27,795 bases of DNA from Anaerolineae bacterium (GTDB taxonomy: Bacteria; Chloroflexota; Anaerolineae; UBA4142): contig DAIDTM010000335.1 of the NCBI GenBank assembly GCA_027457205.1, forward strand, positions 1 to 27,795, given 5' to 3'. Positions 20,787 to 27,795 of this stretch are shown here, in pieces (the first letter of the stretch is position 1; the number at the start of each line of letters is the position of its first letter). The notes below the pieces were generated by a model, which worked only from the letters and a program-made list of their open reading frames with translations, did no database searches and was not told the origin of the DNA. The position numbers and the translations under genes were made by a program.

Positions 20787-21689
20787 ATGGCAGAAGCAGC
20801 GCCGGCTCGAACTCGTACGAATCTGTTGGATCGATCTGCGCGGATGAACGGACTGCTGGCATGGCTGGGTGTAGCGCCATTCTTTCTCTTCGCGATCCTT
20901 TTCCTGCTGTGGCCCTCCAGCTCTTTGATCATCGGCGGTTTCCAGGATCCGGCTGGCAATTTCACGCTCAAGAACATCGGCGATCTGTTTACGCCGAGCA
21001 TCATGAATTCGTACGCCCTGAGCATTCAGATCAGCGCGGTCACGGCGATCGCCGGCGCGCTCTTCGGATTCTTGCTCGCGTACGCCGCCATTCTCGGCGG
21101 ATTGCCGCGCTGGATTCGCACGGCATTGATGACGCTGTGCGGCGTCGCCTCTAACTTTGCCGGCGTCCCGTTGGCATTCGCGTTCATCGCCACCCTCGGA
21201 CGCACCGGCTTTCTCACCGCTCTATTCGTCAATGTCTTGGGGATCAACATCTACAACCTGGGATTCAACCTCTATAATTTCTGGGGGCTTGCCCTGACTT
21301 ATATGTATTTTCAATTTCCGTTGATGGTACTGATCATGGCGCCCGCGCTCGACGGACTCAAACGCGAATGGCGCGAAGCGTCGGAAAATATGGGCGCAAG
21401 CTCGTTTCAGTACTGGCGTTACGTGGCGCTGCCGATTCTCCTGCCCGCGCTGCTCGGCGCGGTCATCCTGCTCTTTGGCAATTACTTCGGCGCGTACGCG
21501 ACCGCGTATGCACTGACGGGCGGCACGCTGCCGCTGATCACCATTGGCATTGGGCAGCAAATCGCGGGCAACGTGTTGTACAATCCGAACCTGGGCTATG
21601 CGCTTGCGCTGGGCATGATCGTCATTATGGCGGTTTGCATCGGCGGATACACCTGGCTCCAAAGCCGCACGGCGAGGTGGCTACGATGA
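20787..21689 (+). CDS. ABC importer permease 1
   Basis: A 300-residue inner-membrane permease with about six hydrophobic segments. The binding-protein-dependent transport (EAA) loop is seen around LDGLKREWREASENMGASSFQYWRYVALPILLPALL. ATG 20787 is favoured over an in-frame TTG at 20772, because GGAG (20774-20777) sits correctly in front of it. The gene ends in an ATGA overlap with permease 2 (21686-21689), so the two are translationally coupled and probably form a heterodimer. Confidence 0.92.
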   Translation: MAEAAPARTRTNLLDRSARMNGLLAWLGVAPFFLFAILFLLWPSSSLIIGGFQDPAGNFTLKNIGDLFTPSIMNSYALSIQISAVTAIAGALFGFLLAYAAILGGLPRWIRTALMTLCGVASNFAGVPLAFAFIATLGRTGFLTALFVNVLGINIYNLGFNLYNFWGLALTYMYFQFPLMVLIMAPALDGLKREWREASENMGASSFQYWRYVALPILLPALLGAVILLFGNYFGAYATAYALTGGTLPLITIGIGQQIAGNVLYNPNLGYALALGMIVIMAVCIGGYTWLQSRTARWLR

Positions 21690-22480
21690 AGAAGATCAAT
21701 TTCTGGGCGTGGCTCTGGATCGTCCTGGGCGCGGTGTATTTCTTTCTGCCGTTGTACGGAACGCTGGACTTTTCGCTGCGCGAACAGCGCGGCGTCCTGA
21801 GTTTCCTCGCGTACCAAAACGTGCTGAACGATCCGCGCTTTCGCGATTCATTCACGTTTTCGACGCTGATGGCGGTGGCGACCATCATCGTCGGTTTGTT
21901 GCTCATCGTTCCGACGGCGTACTGGGTTCATCTGCGATTGCCGCAGGCGCGCCCCATCGTCGAGTTCATCACGCTGCTGCCGTTCGTCGTCCCGGCGATC
22001 GTGCTCGTCTTTGGCTTTATTCGAATTTACAGCGGTCCGCCGCTCGCGCTGACGAACAGCACAACCACCACCAACGCTCTGCTGATGTTCGGCTACATGG
22101 TGGTTGCGCTGCCGTACACGTACCGCTCTGTCGACGCGGGGCTACGCGCGATCGACGTGCGGACGCTCACCGAAGCCGCGCAGAGTCTGGGCGCGGGCTG
22201 GTTCACGATCCTGTTTCGCATTATCTTTCCCAATCTGCGCGTGGCGCTGCTCAGCGGCGCGTTTCTGACCTTTGCGATTGTCGTCGGCGAGTTTACGCTG
22301 GCTAACTTGCTGAATCGTCCCGCGTTTGGACCGTATATGGTGCTGCTCGGTCAGGATCGGGCGTACGAGCCGGCGGCGCTGTCGATCATGAGTTTTGCGC
22401 TGACCTGGGCAGCTATCGGCTTGATCCAGTTGTTGAGCCGCGGCGCGCCGGAACAAAGTCAATTGGGCGGAGTGCACTAA
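21686..22480 (+). CDS. ABC importer permease 2
   Basis: A 264-residue permease with about six hydrophobic segments. It has the EAA-loop pattern at VDAGLRAIDVRTLTEAAQSLGAGWFTILFRIIFPNLRVAL. The start codon overlaps the stop of permease 1 (ATGA). Proteins of this subfamily serve spermidine/putrescine, iron(III) or phosphonate importers. It is followed by a repeat-bearing 66-base spacer before the ATPase gene. Confidence 0.92.
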   Translation: MKKINFWAWLWIVLGAVYFFLPLYGTLDFSLREQRGVLSFLAYQNVLNDPRFRDSFTFSTLMAVATIIVGLLLIVPTAYWVHLRLPQARPIVEFITLLPFVVPAIVLVFGFIRIYSGPPLALTNSTTTTNALLMFGYMVVALPYTYRSVDAGLRAIDVRTLTEAAQSLGAGWFTILFRIIFPNLRVALLSGAFLTFAIVVGEFTLANLLNRPAFGPYMVLLGQDRAYEPAALSIMSFALTWAAIGLIQLLSRGAPEQSQLGGVH

Positions 22481-22486
22481 AACAGC

Positions 22487-22520
22487 GAACAGTCGGATGA
22501 CGGATTCCGGTGGGCTGTTC
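22487..22520. repeat. Intergenic GAACAG/CTGTTC inverted repeat
   Basis: GAACAG (22487-22492) pairs with CTGTTC (22515-22520); around it are short units (CAGTCGGATGACGG, then ACTGATTACTGATGACTGG) like those in other spacers of the window. It lies between permease 2 and the ATPase gene. Confidence 0.4.
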
Positions 22521-22546
22521 ACTGATTACTGATGACTGGAGCTACA

Positions 22547-23614
22547 ATGGCTTTCCTTGAACTCACCAACGTACGCAAAAGCTTCGGACAGGTGAATGCA
22601 GTTGAATCGTTTGACTTGAAAGTGGAACGCGGCGAGTTGGTATCGTTCCTGGGACCCAGCGGCTGCGGCAAGACGACGACGCTGCGTATGATCGCCGGCT
22701 TTGAGATGCCGACCGACGGCTCGATCACCATCAACGGCGCAGACATCACCTACGTCCCGCCGAACAAGCGCAATGTCGGCATGGTCTTTCAGTCGTACGC
22801 GCTCTTTCCGAACATGACGGTCGCCGACAATATCGGCTTTGGGTTGAAAATCGCCAAAAAGCCATCGAGCGAGATCAAAAAGCGCGCCGAGGAAATGCTG
22901 GCGCTGATTCACATGCCCGGCTTGGGCAACCGCTATCCGTACCAACTCTCCGGCGGTCAGCAGCAGCGTGTCGCGCTGGCGCGCGCGCTGGCGTTCTCGC
23001 CGCAGGTGCTCCTGCTCGACGAGCCGCTGTCCGCGCTCGACGCGAAAATCCGCGTGTCGCTGCGCGGCGAAATCCACTCGATCCAGCAAAAGCTGGGCAT
23101 CACGACGATCTATGTGACGCACGATCAGGAAGAAGCATTGTCAATGTCCGACCGCGTCGTCGTGATGAATAACGGACACATCGAACAGATCGGCACGCCG
23201 TTCGAGATTTACAACTTTCCGAAGACGGAATTCGTCGCGCAGTTCGTCGGCACGTTGAACACGCTGACCGCCGAAGTGCGCGACGCCGCGGACAAACGTC
23301 TGGTCGTCGATGGGCAGGAGATCAAATCGGCGCACGCGCTGGACGGCGCGCAGGTCGGCGAAAAAGTGACCGTATCGATTCGCCCGGAGCGCATCAGTTT
23401 CTACGGCGAAATCCAAAAGGTCAATACGATGAACTGCACGGTCGAGAACATTTCTTTCCTCGGTTCCATCGTACGTATCCAAGTGCGAACCGGTGCGAAC
23501 GTGTTTTATATGGACACGTTCAACAATCCATTCCTCGAACTCCCCAAGATCGGCGACAAGATTCAGATCACGTTTTCGGCAGAAGCGGTACTCGTACTGA
23601 GACAATCAGCATAG
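22547..23614 (+). CDS. ABC importer ATPase
   Basis: A 355-residue nucleotide-binding subunit. Walker A is GPSGCGKTT (36-44), the signature is LSGGQQQRVALARAL, Walker B is VLLLDEPLSALD and the switch His is in YVTHDQEEALSMSDR. Residues of about 240-355 form a TOBE-type C-terminal domain. This resembles the PotA/FbpC/PhnT group and drives the importer with the two permeases and lipoprotein. ATG 22547 is chosen because GGAG (22538-22541) is well placed; an ATG at 22532 would add five residues and lacks such a site. Confidence 0.95.
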   Translation: MAFLELTNVRKSFGQVNAVESFDLKVERGELVSFLGPSGCGKTTTLRMIAGFEMPTDGSITINGADITYVPPNKRNVGMVFQSYALFPNMTVADNIGFGLKIAKKPSSEIKKRAEEMLALIHMPGLGNRYPYQLSGGQQQRVALARALAFSPQVLLLDEPLSALDAKIRVSLRGEIHSIQQKLGITTIYVTHDQEEALSMSDRVVVMNNGHIEQIGTPFEIYNFPKTEFVAQFVGTLNTLTAEVRDAADKRLVVDGQEIKSAHALDGAQVGEKVTVSIRPERISFYGEIQKVNTMNCTVENISFLGSIVRIQVRTGANVFYMDTFNNPFLELPKIGDKIQITFSAEAVLVLRQSA

Positions 23615-23624
23615 ATGGCGCGAA

Positions 23625-23657
23625 AGACCTGGAAGGTTTGCAAAACCTTCCAGGTCT
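23625..23657. repeat. AGACCTGGAAGGTTT hairpin repeat, copy 1
   Basis: AGACCTGGAAGGTTT (23625-23639) and AAACCTTCCAGGTCT (23643-23657) form a perfect 15-bp stem with loop GCA. A second copy with one changed base lies at 24636-24668, on the far side of the glycosyltransferase gene. It starts ten bases after the ATPase stop and overlaps the promoter of the next gene. Confidence 0.8.
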
Positions 23658-23665
23658 GGTATAAT
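23637..23665 (+). promoter_or_regulatory. Extended -10 promoter partly inside the hairpin repeat
   Basis: TGGTATAAT has a perfect -10 (TATAAT, 23660-23665) and the TG extension. TTTGCA (23637-23642), in the hairpin centre, is a weak -35 at 17 bases. Transcription would start near 23672, only about three bases before ATG 23675, so the mRNA may be nearly leaderless. Confidence 0.6.
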
Positions 23666-23674
23666 CCCCGTACT

Positions 23675-24637
23675 ATGTCCACTCAACGACCCCGCTATTC
23701 TATCGTCGCGCCGGTCTTTAACGAAGAAGAAGGGCTGCGGGAATTTTACCGGCGTACCGCCGCGGTGATGAGCCAGCTCGATGGCGCGGCGGAGTTGATC
23801 TTCGTCTTCGACGGCAGCCGCGACCGCTCGCCAGAAATTGGGCGCGAACTGCGCGCACAAGACGCGCGTATCCAGATCATCAGCTTCTCGCGCAACTTTG
23901 GACACCAGGTCGCCATCAGCGCCGGCATCGATTACGCCGAAGGCGACGCGGTCGTCATCATCGACTCGGACCTGCAAGACCCGCCGGAGATCATTCCCCA
24001 ACTCATCGCCAAGTGGAAAGACGGCTACCAAGTTGTTTACGCACAGCGGCAACAACGCAAAGGCGAGACGTTCTTCAAACTGTTCACCGCGTCGCTGTTC
24101 TATCGTCTCATCCGCCGCCTCGCCTCCATCGACATTCCGGCAGACACCGGCGACTTTCGCTTGATCGACCGGCAGGTGGTTTTGGCGATGCGGAAGATGC
24201 GCGAGCATCATCGCTTTATGCGCGGGCTGTCCGTGTGGGTGGGTTTCAAACAGACGGGCATCCAGTACGAGCGGCAGGAGCGCTTTGCCGGCACGACGCA
24301 GTATCCGCTGAACAAAATGATTCGCTTCGCGATGGACGCGATCACCGGCTTTTCGTACGTGCCGCTGCAACTTGCGACGACGATGGGCTTTTGGGTTTCC
24401 GGACTCGCGCTGATCGCAATCCCCATCGTCGCGGTGCTGCGCATCTTTCTCGGCTATGCCTTTTTCGCCGGTCAAGCGACCACGTTGATCTCGGTGTTGT
24501 TTCTCGGCGGCGTGCAGTTGATTTTTCTCGGCATCATCGGCGAGTACCTGGGGCGCATCTACGACGAGGTCAAGAGTCGTCCGCTCTACATCACGACCGA
24601 AGCGCCGCCCAAGCCGAAGGACGAGGAAAATGAATAG
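23675..24637 (+). CDS. GT2 family glycosyltransferase (DPM1/GtrB/ArnC-like), membrane-anchored
   Basis: A 320-residue protein. Residues 1-230 form the GT-A domain: SIVAPVFNEEEGLREFY, a DGS strand (IFVFDGSRDRS), SRNFGHQVAISAGIDYAEGDAVVIIDSDLQDPPE with the metal-binding D-S-D. Two membrane segments follow (about 230-260 and 268-295). Such enzymes transfer a sugar from a nucleotide donor to a polyprenyl-phosphate carrier. In the usual VDDGS motif the first Asp is Phe here, which is unusual. No Shine-Dalgarno precedes ATG 23675, but a perfect extended -10 lies nine bases upstream, pointing to leaderless translation. The gene is bracketed by two copies of a hairpin repeat. Confidence 0.9.
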   Translation: MSTQRPRYSIVAPVFNEEEGLREFYRRTAAVMSQLDGAAELIFVFDGSRDRSPEIGRELRAQDARIQIISFSRNFGHQVAISAGIDYAEGDAVVIIDSDLQDPPEIIPQLIAKWKDGYQVVYAQRQQRKGETFFKLFTASLFYRLIRRLASIDIPADTGDFRLIDRQVVLAMRKMREHHRFMRGLSVWVGFKQTGIQYERQERFAGTTQYPLNKMIRFAMDAITGFSYVPLQLATTMGFWVSGLALIAIPIVAVLRIFLGYAFFAGQATTLISVLFLGGVQLIFLGIIGEYLGRIYDEVKSRPLYITTEAPPKPKDEENE

Positions 24638-24668
24638 ACCTGGAAGATTTCATAAACCTTCCAGGTCT
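24636..24668. terminator. AGACCTGGAAG hairpin repeat, copy 2; likely shared terminator of convergent genes
   Basis: AGACCTGGAAGATTT (24636-24650) pairs with AAACCTTCCAGGTCT (24654-24668) with one mismatch, loop CAT, followed by a short T-run. The GT2 stop (24635-24637) touches its left arm and the stop of the convergent HAD gene (24650-24652) lies at the loop. It is the second copy of the 23625-23657 repeat. Confidence 0.75.
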
Positions 24669-25609
24669 TTTAATTCGTCGGGATGCTCCACGATCACATC
24701 CGCGCCGACGCGCTCAAATTCGCGGCGCATCGCCGGCTTGTCCTCCCACGGCGCGAGACACGCGATCGAAACAAAATCCATTTCCGATTTCGCCGCGTTC
24801 GCCGCGCGCACGTCGTCCAGCGTGTCGCCGATGTACGCGGCGCGCGCGTGTTGGGTCGTAATGCGCCGCGCCGCTTCGATCAGCATGAACGGATGCGGCT
24901 TGCCCATGCTCGCGCGCTGACCGGTCGATTCAAAATGCTTTTGCTCCGCCGCGACCGCGTCCTCGTGCGCGACCAGCGCGCGAAAATATGGGGCGATGCC
25001 GGCAGTCTCGAGCGCGTACGTCGCTTGGCGGCGCGGGCGTCCGGTCGCGACGCCGAGCGCGACGCGTGCGGCGATTTGTTCCAGCGCTCCCTTGCTCATC
25101 ATCAGCCGTTCGCGGCGAATCAAGCCGTCGCCGTGATGGCTGCGCGGCGGCTCGCCGTGCTCCGCGCGGAAAAGTTCCTCGCCCAAATAGATTTCCTCAA
25201 AGATGCGCTTGACCAGATCGGCGGACAGCAAATCATCGTTACGGTCGCCGAGGATTTGGCGAACCGCCGCAAGTCCGCCGCCTTGTGCGCGCAGCGCTTG
25301 TGCGAACACGGGAATGTCTTTGCGCTGCCGCAGCGTTTCGACAGAGGAGGTGATTGGCTTGCCTGCCGCGAGCATTGAGAGAAAATATTTTACGAGCGCG
25401 GTCGTCAAGTCCCAGTCGTTGTTGAATCCGCCCGCGAGTTTGAGCGCGGCAACATCTGCGCGCGAGACCAGTTCGCCATCGCAGGGCGTCAAGCCGATCA
25501 CGTCTTGCAAATAAATCTGCGCGGCTTGACGAATCGCGCTGCGGTACGATTCAGAAACGTCGATCAGCATGCCGTCGATGTCAAAAATCAGCACGTCAAG
25601 TTTGAGCAT
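24650..25609 (-). CDS. HAD-superfamily phosphatase, TIGR01548-like (subfamily IA)
   Basis: A 319-residue HAD hydrolase. Motif I is FDIDGMLIDVSESYR (Asp10 nucleophile, Asp12 acid). Then come GGFNNDWDLT in the cap region, motif II around LGVATGRPRRQAT, motif III Lys in SMGKPHPF and motif IV YIGDTLDDVRAA. The combination of DIDG-LIDVS-SYR and GGFNNDWDLT is characteristic of the HAD-IA-hyp1 group, of unknown substrate. ATG at 25609 is preferred; an upstream in-frame start (25639) lies in repeat-adjacent DNA. The C-terminal KDLEGL is encoded by the hairpin repeat, which also gives the stop. It is probably co-transcribed with the GCS2-type gene upstream. Confidence 0.85.
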   Translation of the reverse strand: MLKLDVLIFDIDGMLIDVSESYRSAIRQAAQIYLQDVIGLTPCDGELVSRADVAALKLAGGFNNDWDLTTALVKYFLSMLAAGKPITSSVETLRQRKDIPVFAQALRAQGGGLAAVRQILGDRNDDLLSADLVKRIFEEIYLGEELFRAEHGEPPRSHHGDGLIRRERLMMSKGALEQIAARVALGVATGRPRRQATYALETAGIAPYFRALVAHEDAVAAEQKHFESTGQRASMGKPHPFMLIEAARRITTQHARAAYIGDTLDDVRAANAAKSEMDFVSIACLAPWEDKPAMRREFERVGADVIVEHPDELKDLEGL

Positions 25610-25630
25610 TGGATGAAAACCAAAGTTGGA

Positions 25631-25688
25631 CGCGGACAAACACGGATGAACGCGGAAACCTAAACTCTTTTATCCGCGTTTGTCCGCG
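25631..25688. repeat. CGCGGACAAACRCGGAT inverted repeat, 3' of the GCS2-type gene
   Basis: A 17-base arm (25631-25647) matches the reverse complement of 25672-25688 in 16 of 17 positions. Together with flanking GGACGCGGA / TCCGCGTCC it forms a long hairpin. A related element lies at 26984-27043, on the other side of the same gene. The stop of the GCS2-type gene (25670-25672) is inside it. Confidence 0.7.
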
Positions 25689-26953
25689 GCGATCCGCGTC
25701 CAGTGAACCAATCCTTCAATTCCCTTCCGCCGCAGAATCTCCCGCGCGCGCAGTCCCGGCGATTCGCGTCGCTCGACGCGCTGCCAGACCGGCTCCAAGA
25801 ATTTTTCCTCGCCGCGCCCGCGGCGCGCAAGACCTGCCTCCGCGATCTTCACCAAATCGCGAATGAAATTCGGCGCCGGCTCACGCGCGCCAAGCCCGTC
25901 GCGCGCCGCCGCGCGGCGATAGCGCAGCGTCACCTGCCACGCGTCCGCGCCGAGCGCATCGCCAAAATACGCGGCGACCTGCGGCAGCGACTCGACCCAG
26001 CCGAGAATCAGCGCGTTCGCCGCCAGCGATTCGCCATGCGGCTGCTGGCACGCGGGGCGCACCTCGATTGTCGAATTGGCAACGCGCGCACGCGCGGAGT
26101 TCCAGATATAGTGCTCGTGAAACAGGAAATCCTGGAAGAGATTAGGTGAATAGGTAATTAGGTGAGTGGTGAAGGGGCGATTGATTCGCTTAAAGCCGTC
26201 GCCGTCGGGCAAAACGAAGCAGCGATAATCGCACAGGTAGCGGATAAATTCTTCGATGTCGCCAAAGCGACGCGGCGTCATCCCGTAGCGCGTCTCGCCC
26301 AAATCGCGCAGCAGTCCTTCGCGTCCCGATAGAAACTTGCCGGCGCGCCCGGCGTAGACCGACGAATTCGCGCACAGCGCGATGAGCGGCGCGGACAGCA
26401 GATTCATCCAGTTGATCGCGTCGAGCAACTCCGCGCGGCAGATGTCGACATGCGTTTGATCGGCGGCGGTGGTCGTCAGGCGCAGCCACGGCGCGCCGAT
26501 GGCGCGATACAGCGCGCGATAACGCGGGCGCGGCGTCATCAGCGCGGAAGGCGGCGTGCGCGGCTGAATGCCAAAGCCGAGCAGGAACATGCCGCGCGAT
26601 TCCGCGGCGCGCGCGACGAGCGCGACGGCATCGTCGAACGCGGTTTGCAGCTGCCACAAATCGTCGTACGGTCCCAGCGACAGTTCGATCGTGCCGCGCC
26701 CAACCTCGGCGGCGATGTTCAAATCGCCGCGCTCGACGCCGACGAGCAGCGCGCGCGTCTTGGGGTCGTCGTAGTACGGCGCAAATCCCGGCGCGGCGAG
26801 CAATGCCGCCCAAAGTTGACTCACATCGCCGGCGCGTCCGTCGCGCGTGACGACCGGAAATTCCGCTTCCCTGCCCACTTGGCGAATTGGACGCAGATGC
26901 TCGCGGAACCTGGATTCGAATTGCGTGGTAATTAGCTTGATTCCATCTCTCAC
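25670..26953 (-). CDS. Glutamate-cysteine ligase family 2 (GCS2)-type carboxylate-amine ligase
   Basis: A protein of about 427 residues of the GCS2/plant-type gamma-glutamylcysteine synthetase family. Clues are VGREAEFPVV near the N-terminus, where the Glu residues bind metal and ATP; IAAEVGRGTIELSLGPYDDL; an LTTTAADQTHVDI segment; and STIEVRPACQQPHGESL late in the protein. The family joins glutamate to cysteine or a related amine, first step of glutathione or ergothioneine-type thiols. GTG 26953 (or TTG 26956) is my choice of start. The ATG at 27019 would add 22 residues encoded by repeat sequence. The C-terminal TRIAADKRG is also repeat-encoded. Flanking HAD genes suggest a small metabolic operon. 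Confidence 0.75.
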   Translation of the reverse strand: MRDGIKLITTQFESRFREHLRPIRQVGREAEFPVVTRDGRAGDVSQLWAALLAAPGFAPYYDDPKTRALLVGVERGDLNIAAEVGRGTIELSLGPYDDLWQLQTAFDDAVALVARAAESRGMFLLGFGIQPRTPPSALMTPRPRYRALYRAIGAPWLRLTTTAADQTHVDICRAELLDAINWMNLLSAPLIALCANSSVYAGRAGKFLSGREGLLRDLGETRYGMTPRRFGDIEEFIRYLCDYRCFVLPDGDGFKRINRPFTTHLITYSPNLFQDFLFHEHYIWNSARARVANSTIEVRPACQQPHGESLAANALILGWVESLPQVAAYFGDALGADAWQVTLRYRRAAARDGLGAREPAPNFIRDLVKIAEAGLARRGRGEEKFLEPVWQRVERRESPGLRAREILRRKGIEGLVHWTRIAADKRG

Positions 26954-26983
26954 CAAGTTGTTTGGACGCAGACCGCGAGGCGC

Positions 26984-27043
26984 GCGGACAAACGCGGAGT
27001 TTTCTTTATCTGCGTTCATCTGCGTTCATCCGCGTTCGTCCGC
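26984..27043. repeat. GCGGACAAACGCGGA inverted repeat, 5' of the GCS2-type gene
   Basis: GCGGACAAACGCGGA (26984-26998) matches the reverse complement of 27029-27043 in 14 of 15 positions. Between them are tandem TGCGTTCATC units. It resembles 25631-25688. The stop codon of the upstream HAD gene (27026-27028) lies within it, and so does the alternative ATG of the GCS2-type gene. Confidence 0.7.
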
Positions 27044-27787
27044 GTCCAACTTTCTTATGACCTGCGGCAGATCCGAAAACTCCTGGCAGATTGCATTCGC
27101 CTTTGTGTTTTTGCTGTCGCGATCTAGGACGCCGGTAAACAGAATCGCTTTCATCCCGACGGCAAGCGGTCCCGCCACATCGTTGCTTTCGCGGTCGCCA
27201 ACGTGGACGATCTGATCGAAGGGCAATCCCAATTCGTTCGCCGCTTTTTCGAAAACGACCGGCGCTGGCTTGGACGCGCCCACTTCGTCCGAAAAAATCA
27301 AGACGCGAAAATATTGCAGAATGCCCTGCCGCTTCATCAACTCTCGCAGCCCGCGCCCCGACGTGTGAATGGTATCAGACACAATGCCGAGCGCGTAATG
27401 CCGCGATAATTCCGCGAGCGTTTCGCGCGCGCCCGGCACAAAGTTCGGCGGAATCATCACTTCCATTTCTTCCACTCTGCGAACGATCTGAGGAAACCAC
27501 GGCGTCACGTCGATCTGGAGAAAATCGTACGCTTCCTTCAGGCGCGCGGCGACGGTGGGCGTGTGGTGCTCGTTTTTCCACGCGTGGCGAAATCGTTCGT
27601 TCGCGTGCTTGAACGCGTCGGCGATCTGCTCCGGCGTGATGGTCGGATGATGATCGATGATCTCGTCGACGAGCAGTTGCAGGCGCGCTTGCGGCTTGGT
27701 GGGCAAGCCGAGCGCGGCGCGGCGCGGCTCATCCGAATCGTCGGCGACAAGCGTGTCCCAGAAATCAAATGTGACGGCTTGAATCAT
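27026..27787 (-). CDS. HAD-family hydrolase (haloacid-dehalogenase-like, subfamily IA)
   Basis: A 253-residue HAD protein. Motif I is FDFWDTLV: Asp8 is the nucleophile, but the acid two residues later is Trp10, with Asp11 following, a variant also found in dehalogenase-like members. Motif II is GIVSDTIHTSG, motif III Lys lies in GASKPAPVVFEKA, motif IV is HVGDRESNDVAG, and a helical cap occupies about residues 18-110. Hydrolysis of a small phosphate ester or similar is expected; the substrate is unknown. It starts eight bases from the right edge (ATG, 27787), so its promoter is outside. The C-terminal LDADERG is encoded by the GCGGACGAACGCGGAT repeat. Confidence 0.85.
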   Translation of the reverse strand: MIQAVTFDFWDTLVADDSDEPRRAALGLPTKPQARLQLLVDEIIDHHPTITPEQIADAFKHANERFRHAWKNEHHTPTVAARLKEAYDFLQIDVTPWFPQIVRRVEEMEVMIPPNFVPGARETLAELSRHYALGIVSDTIHTSGRGLRELMKRQGILQYFRVLIFSDEVGASKPAPVVFEKAANELGLPFDQIVHVGDRESNDVAGPLAVGMKAILFTGVLDRDSKNTKANAICQEFSDLPQVIRKLDADERG

Positions 27788-27795
27788 GCAGCAAT

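Noticed and set aside
26954..27019. ATG 27019 as the start of the GCS2-type gene
   Set aside because: The extra residues are encoded by repeat sequence and the family normally begins a few residues before the ExE motif; the GTG/TTG near 26953 fits better, although it lacks a clear Shine-Dalgarno.
1..27795. CRISPR array, tRNA, rRNA, insertion sequence or prophage
   Set aside because: No regularly spaced direct repeats, no tRNA-like cloverleaf, no rRNA stretch and no transposase or integrase protein was seen on reading through; a tRNA scan was not possible.

Overview
The window is about 27.8 kb of GC-rich DNA (roughly 60% by eye). It most likely comes from a member of the Chloroflexota, perhaps an Anaerolineae-like lineage. 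The main hint is the substrate-binding lipoprotein, whose cleavage-site Cys is followed by a long Ala/Pro/Thr linker, a style common in that phylum. Also consistent are non-pyrrolysine MttB-type methyltransferases and intergenic spacers filled with small hairpin-forming repeats. No rRNA, tRNA, CRISPR array, transposase or phage gene was seen. The taxonomic call is an inference.

Layout. (1) 1-333 (-): N-terminal part of an EamA/DMT permease, running off the left edge. It is separated by a divergent promoter region from a metallophosphoesterase (666-1610, +). (2) 1755-5259 (+): APC-type permease, a nucleotidyltransferase-fold protein, and a PfkB-type sugar-kinase homologue lacking the catalytic Asp. 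(3) 5428-18988 (+): a one-carbon / methylated-amine block. It holds a GntR/UTRA regulator with a recognisable promoter and operator, an MttB-superfamily methyltransferase, a dimethylglycine/sarcosine dehydrogenase-like flavoprotein, a HEPN/MNT pair, a corrinoid protein, a methyl-H4folate:corrinoid methyltransferase, MsrA, a small unknown protein, a RACo-type corrinoid reactivator, MetV, MetF, a UroD/MtaA-like methyltransferase and a homocysteine S-methyltransferase. (4) 19044-23614 (+): a promoter, a long structured leader ending in an intrinsic terminator, a two-codon ORF, and an ABC importer operon (lipoprotein, two permeases, ATPase). (5) 23675-24637 (+): a GT2 glycosyltransferase. (6) 24650-27787 (-): HAD phosphatase, GCS2-type glutamate-cysteine ligase, second HAD hydrolase.

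How the parts may work together (inference from families and order). A quaternary amine such as glycine betaine would be demethylated by the MttB-like protein onto the corrinoid protein. The MtgA-like enzyme would move the methyl to tetrahydrofolate and MetVF would oxidise it. RACo would re-reduce inactive Co(II). The dimethylglycine dehydrogenase-like protein could take the product further to sarcosine or glycine, loading methylene-H4folate. The UroD-like and homocysteine methyltransferases could route methyl groups to methionine. The APC permease and the ABC importer are candidate uptake systems, and the GntR/UTRA protein is the likely switch.

The least ordinary things are: the attenuator-like leader and its ATG-GAT-TAG mini-ORF in frame with the importer lipoprotein; several genes whose last codons lie inside intergenic repeats; paired hairpin repeats bracketing the GT2 and GCS2 genes; and two enzyme homologues that lack a key catalytic or metal-binding residue.
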